DNA from: JAIRTY01 sp050257395
GTDB lineage: Bacteria; Actinomycetota; Actinomycetes; Streptosporangiales; Streptosporangiaceae
Direction: 5' to 3'
Length of the DNA stretch: 64,000 nucleotides
Assembly (NCBI GenBank): GCA_050257395.1
Contig: JBLMWU010000057.1
Coordinates: 26,889 to 90,888 of the forward strand
In this document: positions 14,763 through 23,862 of the stretch, one piece after another
Layout of the letters: each line of letters starts with the position of its first letter
Position numbering within the stretch: the stretch's first letter is position 1
Made by a program: the position numbers and the translations under genes
The notes under the pieces: model-generated
What the model saw: the letters and a program-made list of their open reading frames with translations, nothing else
Databases searched by the model: none
What the model was told of the DNA's origin: nothing

Positions 14763-17137
14763 CCCGCGGGCCCCTCCTGTGCCCGGCCCTCGCCGCCGCC
14801 CGGTGCGGCCGCCGGCTGGAAACGCCGCAGGCGCAGGCTGTTGGTGACCACGAAGACCGAGCTGAAAGCCATCGCGGCGCCGGCGATCAGCGGGCTGAGC
14901 AGGCCGAGGGCGGCCAGCGGGATGGCGGCCACGTTGTAGGCGAACGCCCAGAACAGGTTGCCCCGGATGGTGCGCAGGGTCCGCCTCGACAGCCGGATGG
15001 CGTCCGGCACGGCCAGCAGGTCGCCGCGCACCAGGGTCAGGTCGCTGGCCTCGATGGCGGCATCCGTGCCGGTGCCCATGGCCAGGCCGAGGTCGGCCTG
15101 GGCGAGCGCGGCGGAGTCGTTCACCCCGTCACCGGCCATGGCCACCACCCGGCCGGCGGCCTGCAGCCGCCTGATCTCCTCCGCCTTGCCGGCGGGCAGC
15201 ACCCCGGCGATGACCTCGCCGATGCCGGCCTGCGCGGCGATCGCCCGGGCGGCCCGCTCGTTGTCGCCGGTGAGCAGGACCGGCCGCAGGCCCATCCGGC
15301 GCAGCGCGGCGACGGCAGCGGCCGAGGTGGGCTTGATGACGTCGGCCACCACCAGCAGCCCCCGGACCTGCCCGTCCCAGCCCACGTACACGGCGGTCTG
15401 GCCGGCTGCTTCCGCCTCGCCGGCCCGGGCCGCCAGCGCGCCGGGGACCGGCAGCGCCCATTCGGCGGCCAGCCAGTCACGGCGCCCGGCCACCACCGCG
15501 TGCCCGTCTGCCACCCCGGCCGCGCCGGCGCCCGGGTAGCTGGTGAACCCGTCCACGGCCGGCAGGGTGCCGCCGAGCCGCTGGCGGGCGCCCGCCGCGA
15601 CCGCGGCCGCGATGGGGTGCTCGGACGCGTCCTCCACGGCGCCGGCCAGCCGCAGCACCTCGCCGGGGTCTTCCCCGGGGGCGGCGGCCACGGCGGCCAG
15701 GGTCATCCGGCCGGTGGTGACGGTGCCGGTCTTGTCGAGCACCACCGTGTCGATGGTGCGGGTGGACTCCAGCACCTCCGGGCCCTTGATCAGGATGCCG
15801 AGCTGCGCGCCGCGGCCCGTGCCGACCAGCAGCGCCGTGGGGGTGGCCAGGCCCATCGCGCACGGGCAGGCGATGATCAGCACCGCGACGGCGGCGGCGA
15901 ACGCCGCCGTCGCGCTCTGCCCGGCCGCCAGCCAGCCCGCCAGCGTGACGATCGCGATGCCGATCACGACGGGGACGAAGACGGCCGAGATCCGGTCGGC
16001 CAGCCGCTGCACCGGCGCCTTGCGGGCCTGCGCGTCGGTCACCAGCCGCGCGATCTGCGCCAGCTGCGTGTCGCTGCCGACCCGGGTCGCCCGCACCACC
16101 AGGCGGCCGCTGACGTTGACGGTCGCCCCGGTGACGCCGTCCCCGGGCCCGATCTCGGCGGGCACGGGCTCGCCGGTGATCATCGAGGTGTCCACCGCGG
16201 AGCTGCCGCTCTCCACGACGCCGTCGGTGGCGATCTTCTCTCCCGGCCGGACCACGAACAGGTCACCGGCGGCCAGCTCGCCGACGGGCACCCGGGCTTC
16301 CCGGCCGTCCCGCAGCACCGCGACGTCCTTGGCCCCCAGCGACAGCAGGGCCCGCAGCGCCGCCCCGGACCGGCGCTTGGCCCGGGCCTCGAAGTAGCGG
16401 CCGGCCAGCACCAGCACCGTCACCCCGGCGGCCACTTCCAGGTAGGTGTCCCCTGCCCCGCCGCCGCCCAGCAGGCTGAAGGCCATGCGGGTGCCGGGGC
16501 GGCCCGCGTCGCCGAAGAACAGCGCGTACAGCGACCATAGCCAGGCGGCGGCCACGCCCACCGAGATCAGGGTGTCCATGGTGGCGGCGCCGTGCCGGGC
16601 ATTGGCCAGGGCAGCGCGGTGGAACGGCCACGCGCCCCAGACCGCCACCGGCGAGGCCAGTGCCAGCGTCAGCCACTGCCAGTTGCGGAACTGCAGCGCC
16701 GGCACCATCGCGAGCACCACCACCGGCAGGGCCAGCGCCAGCGAGACCAGCAGCCGCTGCCGCAGCGCCGCGGCCGGGTCCGCTTCCCCCGCGGCGGCGG
16801 GGCCGCCGGCGTCCTCCGCCGCCGCGGGCTGCGGGGGCGGCGGCAGGGTGGCCGTGTACCCGGTCTGCTCCACCACCGCGACCAGGTCGCCGGGGCTGAC
16901 CGTCGCGGGGAAGCTGACGTGCGCCGACTCGGTGGCGAAATTGACCGTGGCGGTGACGCCCGCCACCCGGTTGAGCTTCTTCTCGATCCGGGCGGCGCAC
17001 GACGCGCACGTCATGCCGCCGATCGCCAGCTCCACGCTCTGCGCCGGACCGTCCTGCACCGCGCCGTCCTGGACCGCGGCGGGCCGCGCCGCGCCCGCCT
17101 GGCCCGGGGCTGGCCGCCCGCTGGTGGCCGTGCTCAT
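14759..17137 (-). CDS. copA: Copper-exporting P1B-type ATPase
   Basis: Protein of 792 aa. One N-terminal heavy-metal-associated domain has GMTCASC at 41-47. Membrane helices include the ion-site motif C424-P-C, followed by the phosphorylated D468 (DKTGTVTTG), SEHPIAAAV of the nucleotide domain and the GDGVNDSAAL hinge. This is the standard Cu(I) pump that expels copper from the cytoplasm, using ATP and fed by a CopZ-type chaperone. The copZ-like gene is 62 nt upstream and csoR lies just before that, so the order csoR-copZ-copA matches a classical copper operon. The methyltransferase gene downstream overlaps it by 4 nt. Confidence 0.96.
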   Translation of the reverse strand: MSTATSGRPAPGQAGAARPAAVQDGAVQDGPAQSVELAIGGMTCASCAARIEKKLNRVAGVTATVNFATESAHVSFPATVSPGDLVAVVEQTGYTATLPPPPQPAAAEDAGGPAAAGEADPAAALRQRLLVSLALALPVVVLAMVPALQFRNWQWLTLALASPVAVWGAWPFHRAALANARHGAATMDTLISVGVAAAWLWSLYALFFGDAGRPGTRMAFSLLGGGGAGDTYLEVAAGVTVLVLAGRYFEARAKRRSGAALRALLSLGAKDVAVLRDGREARVPVGELAAGDLFVVRPGEKIATDGVVESGSSAVDTSMITGEPVPAEIGPGDGVTGATVNVSGRLVVRATRVGSDTQLAQIARLVTDAQARKAPVQRLADRISAVFVPVVIGIAIVTLAGWLAAGQSATAAFAAAVAVLIIACPCAMGLATPTALLVGTGRGAQLGILIKGPEVLESTRTIDTVVLDKTGTVTTGRMTLAAVAAAPGEDPGEVLRLAGAVEDASEHPIAAAVAAGARQRLGGTLPAVDGFTSYPGAGAAGVADGHAVVAGRRDWLAAEWALPVPGALAARAGEAEAAGQTAVYVGWDGQVRGLLVVADVIKPTSAAAVAALRRMGLRPVLLTGDNERAARAIAAQAGIGEVIAGVLPAGKAEEIRRLQAAGRVVAMAGDGVNDSAALAQADLGLAMGTGTDAAIEASDLTLVRGDLLAVPDAIRLSRRTLRTIRGNLFWAFAYNVAAIPLAALGLLSPLIAGAAMAFSSVFVVTNSLRLRRFQPAAAPGGGEGRAQEGPAG

Positions 17138-17199
17138 CTCGCTCCGTCCCTCGCCTGGTGTCCTGATCCCGCTGCCGGCTCTGCTCGCTGCTGCCGGGG

Positions 17200-17421
17200 C
17201 TAAACCCCGGCCAGCTGGTAGCCGCCCGCCTCGTCCAGGGCGGCCGCCACGGCCTGCCGCGCCAGCGGCGCGGCGCTGGTCACCCTGACCTGGGAGGTCC
17301 CGCCGGCGACCAGGTCCACCGTGACGGCGGAGACGCCGTCGAGGCCGCCCACCTCCCCGATCACCGCCCGCACGCAGTGCTCGCAGGTCATCCCCGTCAC
17401 GGGGTACGCCACCGTTGCCAT
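17200..17421 (-). CDS. copZ: CopZ-like copper chaperone
   Basis: Protein of 73 aa, a single heavy-metal-associated domain. The metal-binding loop is GMTCEHC at residues 10-16, and the fold continues with VSAVTVDLVAGGTSQVRV. It carries Cu(I) in the cytoplasm and hands it to CopA, encoded directly downstream. The gene lies 42 nt after csoR on the same strand and would be controlled by the CsoR operator at 17766-17785. Confidence 0.93.
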   Translation of the reverse strand: MATVAYPVTGMTCEHCVRAVIGEVGGLDGVSAVTVDLVAGGTSQVRVTSAAPLARQAVAAALDEAGGYQLAGV

Positions 17422-17463
17422 CCCGTCCTCATCCTCCTCGTGCCCGTCACCCTGGCGGGCCGG

Positions 17464-17766
17464 TCAGGACCGCACCAGCCGGGCGACGGCGTCCGACGCC
17501 TCGCGGATCTTGACGGTGGCGGTGTCCCCGCCCTCCGCTATGGCCTGCGCGACGCAATGGCCCAGATGCTCCTCCAGCAGGCCCAGCGCCACCGCCTCCA
17601 GTGCCTTGGTCGCCGCTGAGACCTGGGTCAGGATGTCGATGCAGTACTTGTCTTCCTCGACCATCCGCTGCAGACCCCGGACCTGGCCCTCGATCCGGCG
17701 CAGCCGCTTGAGGTAGACGTCCTTGTGCTCGCTGTACCCGTACACACCGCTCTCCCGCATATCCAT
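17464..17766 (-). CDS. csoR: CsoR copper-sensing repressor
   Basis: Protein of 100 aa from ATG 17766; further starts at 17760 and 17781 are possible. It is an all-helical DUF156/CsoR protein with the Cu(I) ligand set C42, H67, C71 (KYCID, EEHLGHC). The spacing, 25 and 4 residues, equals that of M. tuberculosis CsoR. The helix YLKRLRRIEGQVRGLQRM is the family hallmark. Apo-CsoR represses, and Cu(I) binding releases DNA. The operator overlaps its own start region, which indicates autorepression together with copZ and copA. Confidence 0.95.
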   Translation of the reverse strand: MDMRESGVYGYSEHKDVYLKRLRRIEGQVRGLQRMVEEDKYCIDILTQVSAATKALEAVALGLLEEHLGHCVAQAIAEGGDTATVKIREASDAVARLVRS

Positions 17767-17785
17767 ACCATACCCCCCCATGGTA
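17766..17785. promoter_or_regulatory. csoR: CsoR operator at csoR start
   Basis: Inverted repeat TACCAT-ACCCCCCC-ATGGTA covering the csoR start. The AT-flanked C tract (TACCCCCCCATGGTA) resembles the site at 10722-10738. It is the expected autoregulatory CsoR site. Confidence 0.7.
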
Positions 17786-17891
17786 AAACACCATAGGCTG
17801 CCGCGGTGTGGCGTCCCCACTGAGCCAGGATCGGTTCTGCCTGGGCCGCGGGGGAAGAGAAGTCCGGGCTGGCCGCGCGGGACCTACGTCC

Positions 17892-18227
17892 CTACCGGGT
17901 AGGGGTATGGGCGAGGACGTCGGTGGCCCGGTGGCCGGGGTCCACGCCGCCGGCGATGACGACGTCGCTGCGGGAGTTGCCGGTGCGCAGGGCCAGGATC
18001 TGCTGGTAGGCGTCCGAGTGGTACCAGGCGGCGGCCCGGGCGCGGTCGGGGAACTCGATGACGATCAGATTCCCCGGCCAGCTGCCTTCCAGCACCTCCA
18101 GCTCGCCGCCGTGCACGATGAACCGGCCGCCGAACGGCGCCAGCGTGGCGTCGATCCGCTGCAGGTACTCCACGATCGGCGGCCCCATGCTGACCTGGTG
18201 CATGTGGGCGACGGCATAGGCAGGCAT
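17892..18227 (-). CDS. DUF1330-type dimeric alpha-beta barrel protein
   Basis: Protein of 111 aa beginning MPAYAVAHMHQVSMGPP. The pattern IVEYLQRIDATLAPFGGRFIVHGGELEVLEGSWPG is split by a strand LIVIEFPDRARAAAWYHSDAYQQI, which is the DUF1330 signature (dimeric ferredoxin-like barrel). Function is unknown in the family. ATG 18227 is chosen because the longer reading frame upstream shadows another gene. It stands alone between csoR and the catabolic operon. Confidence 0.85.
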   Translation of the reverse strand: MPAYAVAHMHQVSMGPPIVEYLQRIDATLAPFGGRFIVHGGELEVLEGSWPGNLIVIEFPDRARAAAWYHSDAYQQILALRTGNSRSDVVIAGGVDPGHRATDVLAHTPTR

Positions 18228-18325
18228 GACTCCCCCTGAGGCTCCGGTGGCTGGCACTGCAGCCACCCTGACCGGCCGCAGGTCATGTGCGCAATTACCT
18301 CGCAGGTCAAGGCCCGGCGCCAGGA

Positions 18326-19312
18326 TCAGGGGCGGAGCTGGTGCTCCGCGGGCAGGCCGTCCACCAGCACCCGGTGCACGTTCGCCCACGCCTGGCGGTA
18401 GAGCTCCTGCGCGGCCTCGTAGGCCACCCCGGCGATATGCGGGGTGAACAGCACCCGGTCGGCCGCGTGCGGCGGCAGGGTGAGCAGCGGGGATTCCGCT
18501 GGCGGCGGTTCGGCGGCGTACACGTCCACCGCGGCGCCGCCCAGGTGGCCGTCGGCCAGGGCGCGGGCGAGCGCCTGCTCGTCCACCACCCCGCCGCGGG
18601 CGGCGTTGATCAGCAGCGCGCCGGGCGGCATCCGGCGCAGCTGCTCCTCCCCGAGCAGGCCGCGGGTGGCGGGCAGCAGCGGCACGTGCACGGTGACCAC
18701 ATCGCAGTGGGCCAGCAGGTCGCCGAGGGGCAGCCGGGTCAGCCCGAGCTTGTCCGCCGCGGCCGGGTCGGGCGGGGCGGGGTCGGAGTAGACGACCGCG
18801 GCGCCGGTGGCGGTCAGCAGCCGGGCCACCGCCAGGCCGATCTGGCCCAGCCCGACCACCCCGACGGTGCGCGAGTGCAGGCTGCGCACGGCGGCGGGGG
18901 TGAGCTGGGCCCGCGCCTGCGCGTACCGGCCGGCCCGCAGTTCCCGGTCGGCGAACGCCAGCCGGCGCAGCAGCGTCCCCGCCGCGAACAGCACGTACTC
19001 GGCCACCTCGCGGACGTTGGCGGCCGGCACGTTGGCCACCCCGACCTGCGGCCGGTGCTCCCATGAGCCGGCGGCCCGGTCCACCCCCGCGCCGGTGAAC
19101 TGCACCAGCTCCAGCCGGGTGACCCGGTCCAGCCAGGCCCGTTCCAGCCGGGGCCCGACCGACGCCAGCACGACGGCGCGGGCGGTGGCGAGGTCCGCGT
19201 CCGGCACCTGGCCCGGCCCGGCGGCGAAGCTGACCCGCAGGTCAGCGGGCACCTCCACGCCCACCTCGGCGAAGTCGGCCGCCGGGCGCAGGCAGATGAC
19301 GTCGGCGGTCAC
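18326..19312 (-). CDS. D-isomer-specific 2-hydroxyacid dehydrogenase
   Basis: Protein of 328 aa from GTG 19312, which overlaps the cupin stop by 4 nt. The NAD-binding motif is VGVVGLGQIGLAVARLL. The catalytic region includes NAARGGVVDEQAL (arginine) and the C-terminal LFTPHIAG (histidine). Such enzymes oxidise or reduce 2-hydroxy acids with NAD(P). It is the last gene of the importer operon. The family includes (S)-sulfolactate dehydrogenase SlcC as well as sugar-acid and glyoxylate enzymes, so the substrate is open. Confidence 0.9.
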   Translation of the reverse strand: MTADVICLRPAADFAEVGVEVPADLRVSFAAGPGQVPDADLATARAVVLASVGPRLERAWLDRVTRLELVQFTGAGVDRAAGSWEHRPQVGVANVPAANVREVAEYVLFAAGTLLRRLAFADRELRAGRYAQARAQLTPAAVRSLHSRTVGVVGLGQIGLAVARLLTATGAAVVYSDPAPPDPAAADKLGLTRLPLGDLLAHCDVVTVHVPLLPATRGLLGEEQLRRMPPGALLINAARGGVVDEQALARALADGHLGGAAVDVYAAEPPPAESPLLTLPPHAADRVLFTPHIAGVAYEAAQELYRQAWANVHRVLVDGLPAEHQLRP

Positions 19313-19692
19313 TGGCCGAATCCGCGGAGCTCGGTGGTGACGCGGGGCAGGTCGGGCACGCCGAAGAAGCACAGGCTCACCAGGTCCGCCGTCCCGGTGT
19401 TGCGGGTGCGGTGCGGCTCGCCCGGGGAGACGACCACCACGTCGCCGGGCCCCACCGGGGTCGCACCGGCGCCGGTCTCGAACACGCCGGTGCCGGACAG
19501 GATGAGGATGACCTCCTCGCAGCCGTCGTGCCGGTGCGGCCCGCGGGCTGGCACGTCCGGGCTTTCCGGCGGGATCGTCACCCGCCGCACAGTCACCCCG
19601 AACCCGCCCTCGGCCGCTGATGCCAGCTCCACCGCCGACCGGCCGGGCAGCGACAGCTGCCGCCCGGCGCCGGCCCGGATCACCGCGCTCAT
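19309..19692 (-). CDS. Cupin-domain protein
   Basis: Protein of 127 aa, a single small beta-barrel cupin. The metal-binding motif GPHRHDGCEEVILILSGTGV and the second motif PVGPGDVVVVSPGEPHRTRN give two His, one Glu and a later His. It overlaps its neighbours by 4 nt on both sides, so it is in the middle of a tightly coupled operon with the creatininase-like and dehydrogenase genes. Such cupins act as small isomerases, dioxygenases or ligand sensors. No substrate can be named. Confidence 0.88.
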   Translation of the reverse strand: MSAVIRAGAGRQLSLPGRSAVELASAAEGGFGVTVRRVTIPPESPDVPARGPHRHDGCEEVILILSGTGVFETGAGATPVGPGDVVVVSPGEPHRTRNTGTADLVSLCFFGVPDLPRVTTELRGFGQ

Positions 19693-20588
19693 TTTCTGTC
19701 CCCTCGCTCGCCTCCGGGCCGCTCGAGCCCGCCGTCTTCCCTCCTCGCTCCGGCTCCTCCGCCGCCTCGCTCGTCAGTCCAGACGGCGGCGCGGCCCTTC
19801 GGCTCGCTCGGGGGAGGCTGCACTTCGGCGAGGGCTGCCAGGGTGCCGCGCAGCCGGGTGGCGATCTCCGCACCGAGGTCCGCCACGAACGCACGGGCGT
19901 CGGCTTCGGTGGCGCCTTCCGGGTTGCCGTACCAGCCGGTCTTCGACATGGTCCGCACGTCGGTCAGCATCGGCTGGAACGACCGGTCCCGGCGCAGCCG
20001 GTCCACCAGCTCGCCCTGCCGCCGGTCCCCGCTGCCCTCGGCCCGGTCCAGGTGGACCAGGTCCGGGCGGCAGGCCAGCACCGACCACGCCTCGATCTTG
20101 CCGCCGTGGGTCAGCCCGCCCGCGGCCGGGCCGTACCGTTCCTCGGCCACGTAGCAGGCCTGCACGACGACCACGGCGAGGCCGAGGCCGCGGTGCAGGT
20201 CCTCGGCGGCCAGCGCGAGGGACGGGATGTTGCCCTCATGCCAGTTGAGGATCACGAACTCCCGGCAGCCGTGCGAGGCCAGCGACGAGCCGATGTCCGC
20301 CACCACCGCCTGCAGCGTCTGCGGCCGCAGCGACACGGTCCCCGGGTAGGGCATGTGCATGGGCGTCACGCCGAGCGGGCACAGCGGCAGCACCAGCGCG
20401 TCGAGGTGCTCCGCCACCGCCAGCGCGATGGCGGTGGCGGCAAAGAAGTCAGTGCCGGTCGGCAGGTGCGGCCCGTGCTGCTCCACGCTGCCCATCGGCA
20501 GCACCACCCGCGGGCTGCGGGCCAGCGCCGCGGCGATCTCCGGGTCGGTCAGCTCGTCGAAACGCCGGCCCGGCGTGCCAGCTGTCAT
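19689..20588 (-). CDS. Creatininase-family amidohydrolase
   Basis: Protein of 299 aa from ATG 20588, chosen for the GGAGAG upstream; an ATG at 20612 is in frame. Metal ligands of the family are visible: VEQHGPHLPTGTD (Glu, His, Asp) and NWHEGN, plus a later GGLTHGG. Creatininase-family enzymes are Mn/Zn amidohydrolases that cleave cyclic amides, and the group includes riboflavin- and mycofactocin-linked members. The C-terminal tail (from about residue 265) is Gly/Arg-rich and probably disordered. It sits in the operon between an oxidoreductase and a cupin. Confidence 0.88.
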   Translation of the reverse strand: MTAGTPGRRFDELTDPEIAAALARSPRVVLPMGSVEQHGPHLPTGTDFFAATAIALAVAEHLDALVLPLCPLGVTPMHMPYPGTVSLRPQTLQAVVADIGSSLASHGCREFVILNWHEGNIPSLALAAEDLHRGLGLAVVVVQACYVAEERYGPAAGGLTHGGKIEAWSVLACRPDLVHLDRAEGSGDRRQGELVDRLRRDRSFQPMLTDVRTMSKTGWYGNPEGATEADARAFVADLGAEIATRLRGTLAALAEVQPPPSEPKGRAAVWTDERGGGGAGARREDGGLERPGGERGDRK

Positions 20589-20672
20589 CGGTGTCTCTCC
20601 GTTCCCTCTCATCCGTCCCGGCCGTCACCGCGGGCTGCCGCGCGCCCGCCTGCGGGCGGCGGCGGCCGTCGC

Positions 20673-21776
20673 TCAGTCCCCGATCTCCGCCAGGATGTCA
20701 CCGACCTGCACCGGCCGGCCGGTGACCAGCGACCGGGCCGCGGCCTGCAGCACCGCCACGTTCGCGACCGCCTCGGCCAGGCCGACCTCGACCGTCCCCC
20801 GGCCCTGGATGGCCAGGGCGAACTCGTCGATCTCCTCGCGCAGGTGGTTGCGGGGCGGCAGCGGCACCTCGTCTTCCTGCAGCACCCGCGCGTCCGGGTC
20901 GGCGCTGCCGGCGGCGATGACGGTGCGGGTGAGCCGGGTGTGGGCGTCGGTCTGCGCCGGCTTGCTCCACCAGGTGAAGTCCAGCTCGTAGCGCAGCCGC
21001 GCCTGCGTCCCGTACAGGTCGAGGGTGAAGCTGCCCGGCGACAGCCAGTTGCAGCCCAGGTAGCCGAGCGAGCTGCCGAACTCCAGCAGCACCCCGACGG
21101 CCAGCTGGTTGGCGATGCCGGGGCGGGGCGCCTGGCCCATGGCGACCGCCTGCCGGGCGGGGCCGAGCAGGTACTGGAGGTTGTCGATCTGGTGGATGCC
21201 CAGCTGGGTGAGCGGCCCGCCGGGGCTGGCGGCCGGGTCGGCCCGCCAGTCGCCCTCCTTCAGCTCCAGCCCGCGCTCGTTGCCGAACACGGCCTCCACC
21301 ATCGACACCGCGCCGGTCTCGCCGGTGGTGATCAGCTCTTTCATCGTCCGCAGCCCGGACAGCCGGCGGGCGCTGTGCCCGCAGGCGAAGACGATCCCGG
21401 CCCCGCGCACCGCGCGGCTGATGCGCCGCACGTCGCGCAGGCTGACCGCGACCGGCTTCTCGGTGTACACGTGCTTGCCGGCCGCGGCGGCCGCCTCGAT
21501 GATCGGCGCGTGCTGGTCGTTCGGGGCGGTCACCACGACGCCGTCGACGTCGCCGCGGGCCAGCAGGCCCTCGAGCGACTCGTCCTGATCGCAGCCGAAA
21601 TCGGCGGCGAACGCTGCCCGCCGCTCCGGGCTGCGGGTGTAGCAGGTGACCAGTTCGGCGGCGTCGCTGCCGGCGTAGGCGCGGGCCATCACCCGCGCCC
21701 AGCGGCCGAGCCCGACCGCCGCCAGGCGGGCGCGGGGAGACCCCGCGCCCGCCTGCGCCGTGCTGGCGTCTGTCAT
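20673..21776 (-). CDS. Gfo/Idh/MocA-family oxidoreductase
   Basis: Protein of 367 aa from ATG 21776, overlapping the binding-protein stop by 4 nt. The NAD(P)-binding motif AVGLGRWARVMARAY and the family signature YTEKPVAVSLRDVR (Glu-Lys-Pro) are clear. A downstream LTQLGIHQIDNLQYLLG provides the catalytic histidine helix. These enzymes oxidise or reduce sugars, inositols and related alcohols with NAD(P). Context says it acts on whatever the adjacent ABC transporter imports. Confidence 0.9.
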   Translation of the reverse strand: MTDASTAQAGAGSPRARLAAVGLGRWARVMARAYAGSDAAELVTCYTRSPERRAAFAADFGCDQDESLEGLLARGDVDGVVVTAPNDQHAPIIEAAAAAGKHVYTEKPVAVSLRDVRRISRAVRGAGIVFACGHSARRLSGLRTMKELITTGETGAVSMVEAVFGNERGLELKEGDWRADPAASPGGPLTQLGIHQIDNLQYLLGPARQAVAMGQAPRPGIANQLAVGVLLEFGSSLGYLGCNWLSPGSFTLDLYGTQARLRYELDFTWWSKPAQTDAHTRLTRTVIAAGSADPDARVLQEDEVPLPPRNHLREEIDEFALAIQGRGTVEVGLAEAVANVAVLQAAARSLVTGRPVQVGDILAEIGD

Positions 21777-22843
21777 GAGGAGCCCAGCTTGGCCGCGGCC
21801 TCGTTCGCGTAGGAGGGGTCGACGATCTGGCTGAACGGCGGCTGGGAGGGGATGTCCTTGTACTTGGCCAGGATGCCCGCCGTGTAGTTGACCGCGGACT
21901 GGTCGAGGCCGGCGCCGTTCGGCCAGGTGCCCGAGCTGCGCAGGAAGTTGATGGCGTAGGCGACCGCCGGCTGGTCTTCCTGGGTGGTCTTGGTGGCCAG
22001 CGCGACCAGGGCGCTGTTGTTGGCCGGGTTGTTCATCCACCGGTCGGCCAGCATCATCGCGGTCAGGAAGCGCACCACCACGTCGTGGTGGGCCTTGCCG
22101 TAGGAGTCGAGCATGGCGACCCCGCCGTACCACCAGTTGGGAATGGACTGGTACTCCGACGCGATCACCGAGGCGCCCTTGAGCTGGTGGGTGATCACGT
22201 AGGCGTCATCGGCGTGGAACACGGCCGCGTCGATCTTCTTGGCGACCATGGCGGGCACGAACTCCGACCGGGTCATGTTGATCGGCTTGACCTGGCTCAG
22301 GTGCACCCCGGCCGGCTCCAGGCAGGCCTGCAGCAGGGTGATCGAGAAGCCGTCGGTGCCGGTGGAGCCGACCGGCCTGCCGACCAGGTTCTTGGCGCTC
22401 TTGATGCCGGGCGCGCCTATGCACTGGGTGTCCAGCTTGGTGCCGTAGGACCAGATCGCGTGGATGGGCGCGTGCTGGGCGGCCGCCTCGATGGAGTCGG
22501 TGGCGGAGCTGAAGCCGAAGTCGATGCTGCCCGCCGTGGTGCCCAGCTCAGTCTGCAGGCCATTCGGCATGCTGATGAACTTCACGTGCAGGTGCTCCTT
22601 GGCGAAGAAGCCCTGTGCATCGGCCACGTACGCGCCCATGAAGATGGCCTTCGGCGGGGACAGCGCGATACCGACGTTCACGGTCGCCCAGGCGTTGGCG
22701 CCCGAGCCGCCGGAGCCGGACGACCCGGAGCCGCCGGAGCCGCACGCGGAGAGCGCGAGCGCGGCGGCGACGCTGCCCGCCACGATCCACCGGGATCTGG
22801 CCGCGCGGCGCGGCCGCGCAAGGGGAAGCTGAGGAACTTTCAT
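21773..22843 (-). CDS. NitT/TauT-type substrate-binding lipoprotein
   Basis: Protein of 356 aa from ATG 22843 with AGAGG upstream. It has a lipobox LALSAC (lipid C34) after an Arg-rich leader and a Ser/Gly linker. The fold resembles NMT1/SsuA-type periplasmic binding proteins (VNVGIALSPPKAIFMGAYVA, FGFSSATDSIEAAAQ, GRPVGSTGTDG). It captures the substrate of the adjacent permease and ATPase. Homologues bind sulfonates, nitrate, pyrimidine precursors or riboflavin-like compounds, so the ligand cannot be assigned from sequence. A 149-nt gap to the permease gene may hold a separate ribosome entry site or weak promoter. Confidence 0.9.
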   Translation of the reverse strand: MKVPQLPLARPRRAARSRWIVAGSVAAALALSACGSGGSGSSGSGGSGANAWATVNVGIALSPPKAIFMGAYVADAQGFFAKEHLHVKFISMPNGLQTELGTTAGSIDFGFSSATDSIEAAAQHAPIHAIWSYGTKLDTQCIGAPGIKSAKNLVGRPVGSTGTDGFSITLLQACLEPAGVHLSQVKPINMTRSEFVPAMVAKKIDAAVFHADDAYVITHQLKGASVIASEYQSIPNWWYGGVAMLDSYGKAHHDVVVRFLTAMMLADRWMNNPANNSALVALATKTTQEDQPAVAYAINFLRSSGTWPNGAGLDQSAVNYTAGILAKYKDIPSQPPFSQIVDPSYANEAAAKLGSS

Positions 22844-22992
22844 AACGGACCTCTTAGTGGGGGTGCAGGTGTTGCAGGAACGGACGGGCTGACAGGGAGA
22901 TGGCCGGAACGGCTCGGTCGGGGTTGGCGGTCGGAGACGGGAACGGGCGGCGGCCGCTGCCGGGGATGGTGACGGCGGCCGGCCGCGGGGCG

Positions 22993-23862
22993 CTACCGGG
23001 CCCAGGGGGCCACCTTGCGCTGGACGAGCGCGATCAGGCCGCGCAGCAGCACTCCCAGGGTCATGATCACCAGGACCACGGCGAGCGCTTTGTCGGTGTG
23101 ATAGGTCTGCGCCGCGGTCTCCAGCAGGTTGCCGAGGCCGCTGAGCTGGGTGAAGATCTCCGCGATGAACATGCCGACCAGGCCCATGGCCACGCCCTGC
23201 GCGGCCCCGGCAGCGATGTAGGGGACGGTGCCGGGCAGCAGCACGTGCCGCCACAGACCGGCCCGGCCCATCCGCAGCGACCGGGCCACCTCCAGCAGAT
23301 CACTGTCGATGTTGCGGACCCCCACCGACACCGTGACCACGCTGGGGAACAGCACGAACAGCGCGATGATCAGCTCCTGGGTGACCACGCCAAAGCCGAG
23401 CCAGATGCTCAGCAGCGGCACGATCGCCACCATCGGCGTGGCGTACAGCGCGTACAGGTACAGCCCGGTCGCGGCTTCGGCCTTGCGGTAGACGCCGATG
23501 CACATGCCGATCACCACGCCGGCCGCCAGGCCGGTCAGGTAGCCGATGGCGAACGTCCACAGGCTGTACCACAGGGCGCTCAGCAGGCCGCCGGTGCGGA
23601 CCAGGTCCACCAGGGCGCCCAGCACCCGGGTGATGGGAACGAAGATCACCGCGATGGAGTGCACGCCGTAGTACTGCCAGGCCGCGAGGATGACGACCAG
23701 CGAAGCGATGCGGATCCCCAGGTAGACACGGCGGTCGCGGCGGTTGCGGCGGCGCCGCCGGCCGGCGATGGCCTGCTCTATCTCTTCCCGGGTGGCAGCG
23801 GGGGTGCCGGCGGTCCCGGGCGGGGCGCCGGCTGCGGGGGTGGTGCTGGCGGGGTCGGTCAT
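22993..23862 (-). CDS. NitT/TauT-type ABC permease
   Basis: Protein of 289 aa. The N-terminus is a cytoplasmic Arg-rich tail (AGRRRRRNRRDRRVYLG) before about six membrane segments. The BPD-transport signature region reads DLLEVARSLRMGRAGLWRHVLLPGTVPYIAAGAAQG. It forms the membrane channel of the importer. It overlaps the ATPase gene by 4 nt. Specificity follows the binding protein and is unknown. Confidence 0.92.
   Translation of the reverse strand: MTDPASTTPAAGAPPGTAGTPAATREEIEQAIAGRRRRRNRRDRRVYLGIRIASLVVILAAWQYYGVHSIAVIFVPITRVLGALVDLVRTGGLLSALWYSLWTFAIGYLTGLAAGVVIGMCIGVYRKAEAATGLYLYALYATPMVAIVPLLSIWLGFGVVTQELIIALFVLFPSVVTVSVGVRNIDSDLLEVARSLRMGRAGLWRHVLLPGTVPYIAAGAAQGVAMGLVGMFIAEIFTQLSGLGNLLETAAQTYHTDKALAVVLVIMTLGVLLRGLIALVQRKVAPWAR

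Noticed and set aside
18326..19894. 522-aa extended dehydrogenase
   Set aside because: Residues before GTG 19312 are antisense to the cupin and creatininase-type genes. The 4-nt overlap with the cupin gene supports the shorter start.
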